DNA from: Kitasatospora sp. A2-31
GTDB taxonomy: Bacteria > Actinomycetota > Actinomycetes > Streptomycetales > Streptomycetaceae
NCBI RefSeq assembly: GCF_022288725.1
Contig: NZ_JAKNTA010000003.1
Location: 321,286 to 385,285, forward strand
DNA: 64,000 nucleotides
Direction: 5' to 3'
Below, piece by piece: positions 32,813-41,461 of the stretch. Below the pieces are notes generated by a model. That model saw only the letters and a program-made list of their open reading frames with translations, was not told where the DNA came from and did no database searches. Both the position numbers and the translations under genes were made by a program. How positions within the stretch are numbered: position 1 is the stretch's first letter; every line of letters begins with the position of its first letter.

Positions 32813-32887
32813 GTCGTTCCGGCCGGTGCCGCCGGTGCCGGCGGTGCCGCCGGCCCGCCCCGGGCGTCCGCCCGTGCCGGGGGCCGC

Positions 32888-34336
32888 TCACCCGCGCCGG
32901 AGGAAGAGCGCTGTGGCCGTCCCGGCGAGCAGGACCAAGGCGGTGTTGGCGCCGATCGCCCAGGTGACGCCGGTGAGCACGGAGCCGCCGGCCGCCGTCG
33001 CGGTGGTGACCGCGCTCATCACCGGCGTGCCCAGGGCGATGCCGACCTGCTGGGTCATCGTCGCGACGCCGGTGGCCAGGCCCTGCTCCTCGTCCGGCAG
33101 GCCCGACGTGGCCGTCACCATGAAGCCGACGATCGCCACCATGTTGCCGACGCCGCCGACGAAGGCGGCCGCCAGCAGCAGACCGAGCCAGGCCCGGTCC
33201 GCGCCGAGCAGGAGCAGCGCGGCGGTCGCCGCCGCCTGGACGAGGAAGCCGGCCAGCAGGGCTCCCCGGCCGCCGAGCCGGCCCAGCACCCGGGGGGCCA
33301 GCAGGCCGCCCAGCACGGTGCCCGCACCCAGCACGCCGAAGGCGAGGCCGGTGGCCAGGGCGGAGAAGCCGAGCACCCGCTGGAGGTAGAGGGTCAGCAC
33401 GAAGACCAGCGAGGTCTCGGTGGCGAAGGCCAGCAGCCCGGCCGCGTTCCCCCAGACCACCGTGCGCCGCCGCAGCACCCGGACCGGCACCAGCGGCGCG
33501 GCGGCGCGCTGCTCGACCAGCCAGAACGCCACCAGCAGCAGCGCGGCCACGGCCAGGGCCGACAGCGCCACCGGGTCGCCCCAGCCGTGCTCGCCGGCCG
33601 TCGTCAGGCCGTGGACCAGGGCGAGCAGCCCCCCGGTGACGGTGAAGGCGCCCGGCAGGTCCATCCGCGGCCGGCCCGCGGTGGCCGTCGCCCCGGTGGC
33701 CGTAGCGCCGGTCGACGGGCGGGGGCGGCTCTCGGCGATCAGCCGGGGCGCGGTGAGCAGCACGGCCAGGGCCACCGGCACGTTGACGAAGAACGCCCAG
33801 CGCCAGCTGAGCAGGTCGGTGAGCAGGCCGCCGAGCACCGCTCCGGAGGTGAAGCCGGCCGACATCAGTGCGCCGTTCAGACCGAGCGCCCGCTCGCGCA
33901 GCGGCCCTTCGGGAAAGGCCGTGGTGAGCAGCGCCAAGCCCGCCGGGGTGACGGCGGCGGTGGCCAGGCCCTGCGCGACCCGGGCCGCCAGCAGGACGCC
34001 GGGCGTGGTGGCCAGGCCGCCGGCCAGCGAGGCGACGGCGAGCAGGGCCAGCCCGGCCAGGAAGACCCGGCGCCGCCCGACCAGGTCGGCCACCCGGCCG
34101 AACAGCAGGGTGAAGCCGGCCGCGCAGAGCGCGAACGCGGTGGCGATCCACTGCAGGCCGCCGAGCGGGAAGCCGAGCCCCTGGCCGATCACCGGCAGGG
34201 CGACGTTCAGGATCGAGAAGTCCACCGCGAGCATGAACTGGGCGGCCAGCAGGACGACCAGGACGAGTCGTTGCCGGCCGGTCGGGCCCGCGGCGGCCGG
34301 GCGGGCGGGTGGTGCCTCGGACAGGGTGGCGGTCAT
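32888..34336 (-). CDS. MFS drug exporter, DHA2 (14-TM) family
   Basis: A 482-residue transporter with about 14 hydrophobic segments. Motif A appears as FGRVADLVGRRRVFLAGLAL, motif B as GLATAAVTPAGLALLTTAFP, motif C as ALMSAGFTSGAVLGGLL, and the first helix motif as DFSILNVALPVI. These define proton-coupled drug:H+ antiporters of the DHA2/EmrB-like group. The start at 34336 gives a short cytoplasmic leader rich in Ala/Pro. It is divergent from an XRE regulator (34533), which probably controls it. The substrate is unknown. Confidence 0.9.
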   Translation of the reverse strand: MTATLSEAPPARPAAAGPTGRQRLVLVVLLAAQFMLAVDFSILNVALPVIGQGLGFPLGGLQWIATAFALCAAGFTLLFGRVADLVGRRRVFLAGLALLAVASLAGGLATTPGVLLAARVAQGLATAAVTPAGLALLTTAFPEGPLRERALGLNGALMSAGFTSGAVLGGLLTDLLSWRWAFFVNVPVALAVLLTAPRLIAESRPRPSTGATATGATATAGRPRMDLPGAFTVTGGLLALVHGLTTAGEHGWGDPVALSALAVAALLLVAFWLVEQRAAAPLVPVRVLRRRTVVWGNAAGLLAFATETSLVFVLTLYLQRVLGFSALATGLAFGVLGAGTVLGGLLAPRVLGRLGGRGALLAGFLVQAAATAALLLLGADRAWLGLLLAAAFVGGVGNMVAIVGFMVTATSGLPDEEQGLATGVATMTQQVGIALGTPVMSAVTTATAAGGSVLTGVTWAIGANTALVLLAGTATALFLRRG

Positions 34337-34532
34337 CGGTCCGCTGCCTTTCGACGGGGGAGTCCGGGTGCTCCGGGTCGCCGGGGGGCGGGTCTCCGGG
34401 GGCTCCGCGGTCTCCGGATTGATCCGGGTACGGCAGCAGCCTGCGCGGCGCCGGACCACCCACCCAGCCCCCCGCGGAGGGTGGCACTGGCAGGGGCAGG
34501 CTGGGCGCCGCCCGACGCTGTTGACTGGGGTC

Positions 34533-35606
34533 ATGAACGCACCCGAGACACCGCGAGGCCAGGGCGGAGCGACCGGCTCGACGGACGGGGACGACCCGGC
34601 CGGCCCGTCCGGAGCGCGGGGAGCCACCGGCCCGGCCGCCGCGGGCGACCTGGGCGACCTGGGCGAGTTCCTGCGCACCCGCCGGGCCCGGCTGCAGCCC
34701 GAGGACGTCGGGCTGGTCGCGTACGGGACCCGCCGCCGGGTGCCCGGGCTGCGGCGCGAGGAGCTGGCGCAGTTGGCGGGCGTCAGCATCACTTACTACA
34801 CCCGGCTGGAGCAGGGGCAGAGCCGGAACGTCTCCGACGAGGTGCTGGACGCCGTCGCCCGGGCGCTGCGGCTGGACGCCGACGAGCACGCCCACCTGCG
34901 CAACCTGGCCCGCCCGGCCCGTGCGGCGAGGGGCCGGCCCGCCGAGCGGTCGGAGCGCGTCCGGCCGGCGGTCCGGCAGCTCATCGGGGCGATGACGGAC
35001 GTCCCGGCGGTGGTGGTCGGTCGGCGCAACGAGGTGCTGGCCTGGAACCCCCTCGGCCACGCCCTGGTGGCCGGTCCCCTCGCCCCCGCCGCGCCGGACC
35101 GCCCGGCCGACCGCCCCAACCTCTCCCGGCTGCTCTTCCTTGACCCGCGGACCCGGGCGCTGTACCCGCAGTGGGAGACCGAGGCCCGGGCCCAGGTGGC
35201 GTTCCTGCGCCTGGCCGCCGGGCGGCACCCGAACGACCGGCGGCTGGCGGAGCTGATCGGCGAGTTGTCGATGAAGAGCGCGGAGTTCGCGGCGCTCTGG
35301 TCGGGCCACCCGGTGCACGACTGCCTGTTCGGCACCAAGGAGCTCCGGCACCCGATGGTGGGCGGGCTGACGCTGGCGTTCGAGGCGCTGCCGCTGCCGG
35401 AGGCGGCCGGCCACCGGATGCTGCTCTACAGCGCGGCGCCGGGCTCGTCCGCGGAGGCCGGGCTGCGGCTGCTGGCCGCCGGTGCGGCCGGGGCCGCCGA
35501 CCGGACGACGGCGAACGACCGGGTGGTGGCGAACGACCTTGTGGCGATGGACGACCTCGTGGTGACGGACGACCGGCAGGGGGCCGTGGGCCCGGTCACC
35601 GGCTGA
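34533..35606 (+). CDS. XRE regulator with MmyB-like ligand-binding domain
   Basis: A 357-residue protein. After a low-complexity leader, the HTH (about 45-110) reads FLRTRRARLQPEDVGLVAYG, RVPGLRREELAQLAGVSITY and YTRLEQGQSRNVSDEVLDAV. The MmyB-like C-terminal domain (about 140-310) has MTDVPAVVVGRRNEVLAWNP, NLSRLLFLDPRTRALY and HPVHDCLFGTKELRHPMVGG. The last ~35 residues are a degenerate repeat of NDRVVANDLV type. Such regulators often sit beside the oxidoreductase or exporter they control. Here the divergent MFS gene is the obvious target, through 34337-34532. Confidence 0.87.
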   Translation: MNAPETPRGQGGATGSTDGDDPAGPSGARGATGPAAAGDLGDLGEFLRTRRARLQPEDVGLVAYGTRRRVPGLRREELAQLAGVSITYYTRLEQGQSRNVSDEVLDAVARALRLDADEHAHLRNLARPARAARGRPAERSERVRPAVRQLIGAMTDVPAVVVGRRNEVLAWNPLGHALVAGPLAPAAPDRPADRPNLSRLLFLDPRTRALYPQWETEARAQVAFLRLAAGRHPNDRRLAELIGELSMKSAEFAALWSGHPVHDCLFGTKELRHPMVGGLTLAFEALPLPEAAGHRMLLYSAAPGSSAEAGLRLLAAGAAGAADRTTANDRVVANDLVAMDDLVVTDDRQGAVGPVTG

Positions 35607-35723
35607 GGGGCCGGGCACCTCCCGGGTGGCCGGAGGTCCTGACGGCGTCGTGATTCGGTACCGGTTGATCACCCCCGGGCCGGTGGGCGACGTCGAGTCG
35701 CTAGTCTGTGCGACCGTCACTCC

Positions 35724-35743
35724 GGGCGGTCGGCCGACCGCCC
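35724..35743. promoter_or_regulatory. 20-bp perfect palindrome upstream of lipoprotein gene
   Basis: gggcggtcggccgaccgccc is a continuous palindrome 25 bp before the ATG and just after a TAGTCT hexamer (35702-35707) that could be a -10. It may be an operator or a 5'-UTR hairpin. Confidence 0.5.
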
Positions 35744-35768
35744 GTCACACACGGGGGAACGAACCACC

Positions 35769-36329
35769 ATGCCTACTCGCAGCCTTCCGCTGGCCCTCGT
35801 GGCCGTCGCCGCCGCCGTCACCCTGACCGCGTGCGGTCCGGGTGACCCGGAGCCGGCCGCCACCGGTGCCGGGCCGATCGCGGGCGGTCCCGCCGCCACC
35901 GCACCGACCGGCGGTGCCACCGCCGAGCCCGGCGGTGGTGCGACGGGCGGATGCATCCCGCCGAGCGTCCCCGCGAACCACCGGATCGTGAACCTCGCCG
36001 AGGCGGCCACCGAGACCACCGTCCACGCCAAGGACACCAGGTACCTCTGCAACGGTCCCGCCGGCAGCTGGGCCGACGCGGCGGGGGAGGCGAAGACCTA
36101 CACCTTCGCGGCGGGCGCCACCGCCAAGCTCAGCGACCTGAACAACGTGCTGCACCCGGTCCCGCTCGCCCGGTTCGCGGCGCACAGCGACTTCTGCCTC
36201 AACCACACCTCGGCCCCCGACACCGACCCCTGCTACGACCGCCACACCGTCGAGCTCGTGCTGGACTCCTCGGGCCGGATCACGAAGATCTACGAGGTGG
36301 GCCGGGTCCGGCAGGTCGTCGCCGACTAA
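35769..36329 (+). CDS. Secreted lipoprotein of unknown function
   Basis: A 186-residue lipoprotein. The signal peptide ends in the lipobox LTAC (Cys at about residue 21), followed by a Gly/Ala/Pro-rich linker. The globular part (about 60-186) contains four Cys, in GGCIPPS, RYLCNGP, DFCLNHT and DPCYDRH, so two disulfides are plausible outside the cell. No family is recognised. Its TAA stop overlaps the convergent cseC stop by 4 bp, so there is no room for a terminator between them. Confidence 0.75.
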   Translation: MPTRSLPLALVAVAAAVTLTACGPGDPEPAATGAGPIAGGPAATAPTGGATAEPGGGATGGCIPPSVPANHRIVNLAEAATETTVHAKDTRYLCNGPAGSWADAAGEAKTYTFAAGATAKLSDLNNVLHPVPLARFAAHSDFCLNHTSAPDTDPCYDRHTVELVLDSSGRITKIYEVGRVRQVVAD

Positions 36330-37681
36330 CCGGGCAGGGCTTGGTCGGCGCTCGACCGGGCCGGGCTCTGCGCCTGGTCGGACGGCAGCTCCAGGGTCGC
36401 CACGGCGCCGCCGTCCGGGTGGTTGGCGAAGGTCAGGACCGCGCCGATCACCCGGGCATGGCCCTGGGCGATCGTCAGGCCGAGCCCGTGGCCGCGCCCG
36501 CGCTCGCGCACGCTCGTCCGGAACCGCTGCGGCCCGTGCCGCAGCAGGTCCTCCGGGAAGCCGGGCCCGTGGTCGCGGACGGTGATCCGCAGACCGTCCA
36601 CCTCGAGCCGGACCGGGCCGCCGCCGTGCCGGTCGGCGTTGACCAGCAGGTTCCCGAGGATGCGGTCCAGCCGGCGCAGGTCGGTGCGCACCGAGGCGTC
36701 GGCCGCGGACGGCCGGACGTCGACCTCCACCGCCAGCCCGGTCAGTCCGACGGTGCGGCGCACCGCCCGCTCCAGCGGCACGGCGGACAGGTACGGGGTC
36801 TCCGCGTCGGCGTCCAGCCGGGAGACCTCCAGCAGGTCCTCGACCAGCGAGCGCAGCGCCTGCACCCGGTTCTGCACGAGCTGGGTGGGCCGCCCCGGCG
36901 GCAGCAGCTCGGCTGCGGTGACCAGCCCGGTCAGCGGGGTGCGCAGCTCGTGGGCGACGTCGGCGGTGAACTGCTGCTCGTCCGCCAGCCGGCGGTGCAG
37001 CGTCCGGGACATCTGGTCGACGGCCGTCGCGAGGTCGGCGACCTCGTCCCGCCCGTCGACCAGCTCACCGATCCGGGCGTCCGTCCGCCCGGCGGCGATC
37101 CCGCGGGCGGCCGTCGCCGCCGTCCGCAGCCGCCGGCTGATCCGGTCCGCGACCAGCACGCCGACCAGCACCGTCGTGAAGACGGAGGCGGCGACGGTGA
37201 TCAGGATGATCCGGTCCAGGTCGGCGATCGCCGTCCGGTCCTGCGTGAAGTCGACCCGGACGGAGAGCACCCGGCCCTGGACGGCGCCGGCCGCCCACAT
37301 CGCCTCGCCCTCGGGCCCGTCCGCCAGCAACGAGCCCTGCCGGCCGTCCGCCGCGAGCGCGCGCAGCCGCGGCGGCAGTGCCGGGTCGTCCAGGGCGACC
37401 TTCTCCCCGCGCCCGTAGGCGGCCACCGTGGAGTCGAGCGCGGTGAGTGCCGACTCGCGGGCCTGGTCGACGTGCTGGCGGATCATCGCCTGGTGGACGA
37501 GCAGACCGACGGCCACCGCGACCAGGACCGAGATCGCGGCGACGGCGGTGGCGATCTGGCGGCGCAGGGTCATCCGGCGCAGGGTCATCCGGCGCAGCGC
37601 GATGCGGCGCCGCGGAGCGGGCAGGGGTGCGGGCAGGGGTGCCGGGCTCCCGGGTTCCCCCGTGGTGGTTCCCGGTGTCAT
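36326..37681 (-). CDS. cseC: Sensor histidine kinase, CseC-like
   Basis: A 451-residue membrane kinase. TM1 (about 40-62) and TM2 (about 155-178) flank an extracytoplasmic loop of about 90 residues. HAMP (about 175-230) is followed by the dimerisation/phosphoacceptor box FTADVAHELRTPLTGLVTAA (His about 243). The ATPase part has N-box NLLVNADRHGGG, G1-like RDHGPGFPEDLL and G2 GHGLGLTIAQGHA. With the CseB-like regulator it matches the cell-envelope-stress kinase CseC. The start overlaps the cseB stop as ATGA. The N-terminus contains a short in-frame repeat of RRMTLRR. Confidence 0.87.
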   Translation of the reverse strand: MTPGTTTGEPGSPAPLPAPLPAPRRRIALRRMTLRRMTLRRQIATAVAAISVLVAVAVGLLVHQAMIRQHVDQARESALTALDSTVAAYGRGEKVALDDPALPPRLRALAADGRQGSLLADGPEGEAMWAAGAVQGRVLSVRVDFTQDRTAIADLDRIILITVAASVFTTVLVGVLVADRISRRLRTAATAARGIAAGRTDARIGELVDGRDEVADLATAVDQMSRTLHRRLADEQQFTADVAHELRTPLTGLVTAAELLPPGRPTQLVQNRVQALRSLVEDLLEVSRLDADAETPYLSAVPLERAVRRTVGLTGLAVEVDVRPSAADASVRTDLRRLDRILGNLLVNADRHGGGPVRLEVDGLRITVRDHGPGFPEDLLRHGPQRFRTSVRERGRGHGLGLTIAQGHARVIGAVLTFANHPDGGAVATLELPSDQAQSPARSSADQALPG

Positions 37682-38502
37682 GCCGGGCGCCGCAGCTTGT
37701 AGCCGAAGCCGCGCACCGTCTCGATCCGCCCGCTGCCGATCTTGGCCCGCAGCCGCTGCACGTGGACGTCCACCACCCGGGTGTCGGCGCCCCACTCGTA
37801 GTCCCAGACCCGCTCCAGCAGGGTGGAGCGCTCCAGGACGACGCCGGGCGAGGCGGTGAACTCCAGTAGGAGTCGCAGCTCCGTCGGGGTCAGCGGGACG
37901 AGCCGCCCGTGCACCCGGACCTCCATGCTCTCGGTGTCCACCTCCATGCCGTCGAAGCTGCGGACGCTGCGCGGGGCCGGTTCGGCGGGGGTCTGTTCGG
38001 TCGAGGTCGGTTCGGTGGGGTGGGGTGCGGTGCGGTCGACGGGTGCGGGCGCGGGTGCGGGTGCGGGCGCGGGTGCCGGGGCGGGGGCCTCGGCGGCCGG
38101 GACCGTACGGACCCGGCGCAGCACCGTCCGGATCCGGGCCACCAGCACCGCGCTCTCGAAGGGCTTCACCACGTAGTCGTCCGCCCCCGCCTCCAGGCCG
38201 GACACCACGTCGATCGGGTCGGTGCGCGCCGACATCATCAGGATCGGCAGCTGGCTCTCCTCGCGGATCCGCCGGCAGAGGCCGACCCCGTCGAGGAGCG
38301 GCAGCATCACGTCCAGCAGCATCAGGTCGGGGCGGGCGGCGCGGAAGGCCTCCAGCCCCTCCAGGCCGTCGGCGGCGGTGGAGACCGGGAACCCGTAGCG
38401 CTCCAGCGCCATCCGGGTCGCCTCCCGGATCACCTCGTCGTCCTCGACGATGAGGATGTGCGGCTGGGCGGCCGGCGCGGTCGCGGGAACGGTGGGGTTC
38501 AT
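37678..38502 (-). CDS. cseB: OmpR-family response regulator, CseB-like
   Basis: A 274-residue regulator. The receiver (about 15-130) contains ILIVEDDEVIREATRMALER, the phosphoacceptor Asp in LMLLDVMLPLLDG, and the Lys in ADDYVVKPFE. A linker of alternating Ala-Pro follows. The winged-helix domain (about 175-272) has PLTPTELRLLLEFTASPGVV, RVWDYEWGADTRVVDVHVQR and IETVRGFGYKLR. The receiver wording is strikingly close to S. coelicolor CseB, which activates sigE under cell-wall stress. It overlaps both neighbours by ATGA. No sigE is next to it, so the promoter it controls must be elsewhere or different. Confidence 0.88.
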   Translation of the reverse strand: MNPTVPATAPAAQPHILIVEDDEVIREATRMALERYGFPVSTAADGLEGLEAFRAARPDLMLLDVMLPLLDGVGLCRRIREESQLPILMMSARTDPIDVVSGLEAGADDYVVKPFESAVLVARIRTVLRRVRTVPAAEAPAPAPAPAPAPAPAPVDRTAPHPTEPTSTEQTPAEPAPRSVRSFDGMEVDTESMEVRVHGRLVPLTPTELRLLLEFTASPGVVLERSTLLERVWDYEWGADTRVVDVHVQRLRAKIGSGRIETVRGFGYKLRRPA

Positions 38503-39434
38503 GGCTTGGCCTCCGGGGGAGCCGCGGTCGGACGGGCGGGCTGGGAAGCGGCGGGGCGCGGGGCGCCGAGCCCCGCACCGCTCTGCGGCTGGGGCGTCGC
38601 GGCCCAGCCCGATCCACCGACCCCTGCTCCGCTCTGCGGCTGGGGCGTCACGGCCCAGGCCGTGCCGCCCGGGACCGGAACGGGCTGGGGCCGGCCCGTG
38701 GTGGGCGGCTCCAACGGCCGGCTGACCTTCGGGCCGGGTGTGGTGGCGGGCGTGGCCTCCGGGTCCCCGGTGCTCCCCTGCCCCGGACCGGTGACCGGAC
38801 CGATGCCCTCGACCCGCTGCTCCAGCAGGCTGAGCCGCGTGCCGTCCCAGCGGTAGTGGCTGCTGGTCCGGGTGGTCACGGTGGTGGGCTCGTGCAGCCA
38901 CAGGTCCGCACCGACGGTCTCCGCGCCGAACCCCTTCAGCACCTGCACCCGCAGGACCGGCAGCAGACGGTCGCCGGATGCGGTGTAGACGTGCAGGACG
39001 ACCGGTCCCACGGTGCCGACGGCGGCGATCAGCTCGGGCCGGCCGTCACCGGTGAGGTCGCGGAACTCCGGGGCGCGGACCTCGCAGTCCGGGCAGCCGT
39101 CGAGTGCGCGCCGTTCGTCCTGGCTCACCGCCGGGTCCTTCGCCAGGACGGCGCGGACGTCCACGGCGGTGAGGTCCGGCCCCGGGGCGGTCACGTCGGG
39201 GACGGGCTGGGGTGGGGGTTCGGAGGAGCGGCCGGGCGCGGGGGAGGTCGGCGGCGGGGCGACGGCGAGGCCGGACCAGAGCGGCTGGGGCACCGTCGGC
39301 GGCGTCACCTGCCGGGCGGGGCCGTGGTCGCGGAGTTCGCCGGGCGCGCCGCAGGCGGTCAGCAGGAAGGCGGCTAGGGCGGCCAGCCCGGCGAGGAGAG
39401 CGGAGAGAGCGGTGGTCATCGGCGCGGTGGTCAT
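38499..39434 (-). CDS. cseA: CseA-like lipoprotein with repetitive Pro-rich tail
   Basis: A 311-residue lipoprotein if the ATG at 39434 is used. Its lipobox LLTAC ends a hydrophobic signal. The central domain (about 70-190) has VLAKDPAVSQDERRALDGCP, FRDLTGDGRPELIAAVGTVG and VLRVQVLKGFGAETVGADLW, resembling CseA, which dampens CseB/CseC signalling. The last ~110 residues are Pro-rich, with a 17-residue-period repeat (WAVTPQPQSGAG / WAATPQPQSGAG). Start choice is uncertain: 15-bp repeats produce several in-frame ATG/GTG codons (39419, 39434, 39449), and the open frame reaches a GTG at 39620. Confidence 0.75.
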   Translation of the reverse strand: MTTAPMTTALSALLAGLAALAAFLLTACGAPGELRDHGPARQVTPPTVPQPLWSGLAVAPPPTSPAPGRSSEPPPQPVPDVTAPGPDLTAVDVRAVLAKDPAVSQDERRALDGCPDCEVRAPEFRDLTGDGRPELIAAVGTVGPVVLHVYTASGDRLLPVLRVQVLKGFGAETVGADLWLHEPTTVTTRTSSHYRWDGTRLSLLEQRVEGIGPVTGPGQGSTGDPEATPATTPGPKVSRPLEPPTTGRPQPVPVPGGTAWAVTPQPQSGAGVGGSGWAATPQPQSGAGLGAPRPAASQPARPTAAPPEAKP

Positions 39435-39656
39435 CGGCGCGGTGGTCACCGGCGCGGTGGTGGCGGCCCGGGCCGCCCTCGGGGGCGCGGCGCCGGCCCG
39501 GCGGCGGGGCGGGGGTGATGCTGCCACGGCTGTTGCTCGTCCTCCTGGTCTGCGGGCTCGGCGGCGGCGCTTGCGCCTGCGTGTGTCCAGTCTCCGGGCC
39601 GCCGGCATGCGGTGGTGCACCGGTCCGTCCCCGGTGGACAGGTCGCCCGGACGGCG

Positions 39657-39704
39657 GCCGGCGGTTCCGTCGGCCGGGGCTGCCCGGACGACGGAACCGC
39701 CGGC
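39657..39704 (-). terminator. Terminator after sortase gene
   Basis: The perfect 16-bp arms gccggcggttccgtcg and complement have a 16-nt loop, 20 bp past the sortase stop. It separates the sortase transcript from cseABC on the same strand. Confidence 0.85.
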
Positions 39705-39724
39705 CTCGGCGGCGCCGTCCGTCC

Positions 39725-40546
39725 TCAGCCCGTCGGGGTGGCCAGGTCCGCCAGGACGATGATGTTGTCCGTCCAGTGGCCGTCGGCGCCGATCCGGCCC
39801 CCGCAGGTGATCAGCCGCAGTTCGGGCGCGGCCGTGTCGCCGTACACCGCCCCGGTCGGGAAGCGGTCCTTGGCGGCCTGGAGCAGCGAGCGGACCTTGA
39901 AGTCCACCGTGCTGCCGTCGGCCCGGACGACCTGGATCCGGTCGCCGGGCTGCAGCTTCGGCAGGCCGCGGAAGACCGCCGGGCCGTGGGCGGTGTCGTA
40001 GTGCCCGATCAGGACGGCCGGCCCGGTCTCCCCCGGGGTCGGGCCGTTGCGGTACCAGCCGACCTCCTGGGCCCGGTCGGCGGCCGGGACCTCGACCGTG
40101 CCGTCGGCGTTCAGGCCGAGGCCGGTGACCGGCGCGTCCACCCCGGCGGCGGGGACGCGCAGGCGGGTCGGCGGCGAGGCCGCGAACGGGCGCGGCGCGC
40201 CGGCCGGGGCCGTGCCCGCGGTGCCGGCCTGGCCGGTTGCGGGGCCGGCTTCCGTCGGCCGCTGGGGGTCGGTGGGTGCGATGCCGCCGGGCTGGTGCGC
40301 CGAGGCCTCGATCCGGACCACCGGGGTCTGCCGGCTCGACAGTGCCACGGAGGCGCCGAGCAGCAGGCAGAGCAGGCCGGCCGCGCCGAAGGCGGTCCGG
40401 CGCAGCGCGGTCCGGCGCGGTCCGGCCGGGTCGTGGCGGGCGCTGCGGGCCCGGCGGTGGCTCCCTGCACGGGTGCCGCGGTGCGCGATGGTCACCTCGG
40501 CCCGGTGCCGGGCGGGTGCCTCCTCGCCCCGGTGACGGCTGGTCAC
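39725..40546 (-). CDS. Class F-like sortase
   Basis: A 273-residue membrane-anchored transpeptidase. A basic N-terminus and one membrane segment (LRRTAFGAAGLLCLLLGASV) precede a Pro/Thr-rich stalk. The sortase domain (about 125-273) has the catalytic His in AVLIGHYDTAHGPAVFRGL and the catalytic Cys in LRLITCGGRIG. An Arg is present near the Cys, and the terminal strand is GHWTDNIIVLAD. Class F enzymes are common in actinobacteria and their substrates are mostly unknown. The start is probably GTG at 40546 after GGGGACCGGGGAC. The gene upstream encodes a secreted repetitive protein, a plausible partner. Confidence 0.82.
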   Translation of the reverse strand: MTSRHRGEEAPARHRAEVTIAHRGTRAGSHRRARSARHDPAGPRRTALRRTAFGAAGLLCLLLGASVALSSRQTPVVRIEASAHQPGGIAPTDPQRPTEAGPATGQAGTAGTAPAGAPRPFAASPPTRLRVPAAGVDAPVTGLGLNADGTVEVPAADRAQEVGWYRNGPTPGETGPAVLIGHYDTAHGPAVFRGLPKLQPGDRIQVVRADGSTVDFKVRSLLQAAKDRFPTGAVYGDTAAPELRLITCGGRIGADGHWTDNIIVLADLATPTG

Positions 40547-40655
40547 GTCCCCGGTCCCCGGCCGCCCCGTCGGGGCCGGGCCCCCCGGGCCCCCGCTGCG
40601 CACGGGCCCGTACGCAGCAGGGGCGACGGGGTGCCGCGAGGGCTCGGGGCCGGTG

Positions 40656-41213
40656 TCAGCCGCGCGCACCGGAGCGGCGGCGCAGGAAGGCGAAGCCCAG
40701 GACGCCGGCGCCGACGGCCGCGACGGCGCCGCCGCCGGCCAGCTTGAGGCCGGAGGAGTCGGTCGAGCCGGAGCCGTCGCCGGCCTGTGCGGCGCCCTTG
40801 GGCACCTCGCGCACCTGCGGGCTCGCCGGGGCGGGACCGGAGCCGGAGCCGGAGCCGGAGCCGCCTGCCGGGGCGGGGGACGGGGTGGCCTCGGCGGCCC
40901 ACCCGGTGGGGGCGGAGGCCGGGCGGGAGACCTTCGGCTGGGGGACGGAGCTCGGGGCCTGGCCCGAGCCGGCCTCGGCGGCCCACCCGGTGGGGGCGGA
41001 GGCCGGGCGGGAGACCTTCGGCTGCGGCACGGAGCCCGGAGCCGCGCCCGAGCCTGCCGCCTGGCCGGCGTTGGGCGCGGCGGGTGCGGGCTGCGGGGCG
41101 CCGTCGGCCCAGGCCTGCCCGCCGGAGAGGGAGGCCAGCAGTGCGGCACCGGTCAGGGTGCAGACGGCCAGCACACGGCGGGCGGGCGAGCGGTGGGTAC
41201 GGCTCCTGGTCAT
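40656..41213 (-). CDS. Secreted, C-terminally anchored repetitive protein (sortase neighbour)
   Basis: A 185-residue exported protein. The signal peptide is about 1-36 (ends AWA-DG). A 28-residue unit containing SVPQPKVSRPASAPTGWAAE occurs twice (about 60-115). A Gly-Ser run and Pro-rich stretch follow, then a C-terminal helix (about 155-175) and the tail FLRRRSGARG. The layout is that of a sortase substrate, but no LPXTG, LAxTG or similar pentapeptide precedes the helix (GLKLAGGG instead). It might be processed at an unusual motif or simply be membrane-anchored. The sortase gene lies about 110 bp downstream on the same strand. The ATG at 41213 is the only good start. Confidence 0.75.
   Translation of the reverse strand: MTRSRTHRSPARRVLAVCTLTGAALLASLSGGQAWADGAPQPAPAAPNAGQAAGSGAAPGSVPQPKVSRPASAPTGWAAEAGSGQAPSSVPQPKVSRPASAPTGWAAEATPSPAPAGGSGSGSGSGPAPASPQVREVPKGAAQAGDGSGSTDSSGLKLAGGGAVAAVGAGVLGFAFLRRRSGARG
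40887..41024. repeat. Two 54-bp perfect direct repeats, 84-bp period
   Basis: 40887-40940 and 40971-41024 are identical over 54 bp. They encode the PKVSRPASAPTGWAAEA part of the secreted protein. The 28-codon period keeps the frame. Confidence 0.9.
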
Positions 41214-41416
41214 GCGGTGTCACTCCTTCGTCGGGACGCGGGCCCCGGCCGGCTGGGCCGGGGCTTCGTCAGTGACGGTAGGAGTGCCGTGTCGCGGTCC
41301 CCGGCCGGTCGTGTCACGGCCACCCATCGGCTGCGTAACGACCGCCGGGGTGGTCGGGTCTTCGGTGCCGCGGCCCCGGCCCTGACGGCCACCGCCCTCG
41401 CCTGACGCGGCACCGC

Positions 41417-41448
41417 GAGACCCCCGCCCCGGGGGGGGCGAGGGTCTC
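41417..41448 (-). terminator. Terminator after the small-protein/HATPase operon
   Basis: The 14-bp arms gagacccccgcccc / ggggcgagggtctc have one mismatch and a G-only loop, 14 bp past the stop at 41462. Confidence 0.8.
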
Positions 41449-41461
41449 CGCGTGCTGTCGG

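Noticed and set aside
40880..41030. CRISPR-like repeat
   Set aside because: There are only two 54-bp copies inside a coding frame with a 28-codon period; this is a protein repeat.
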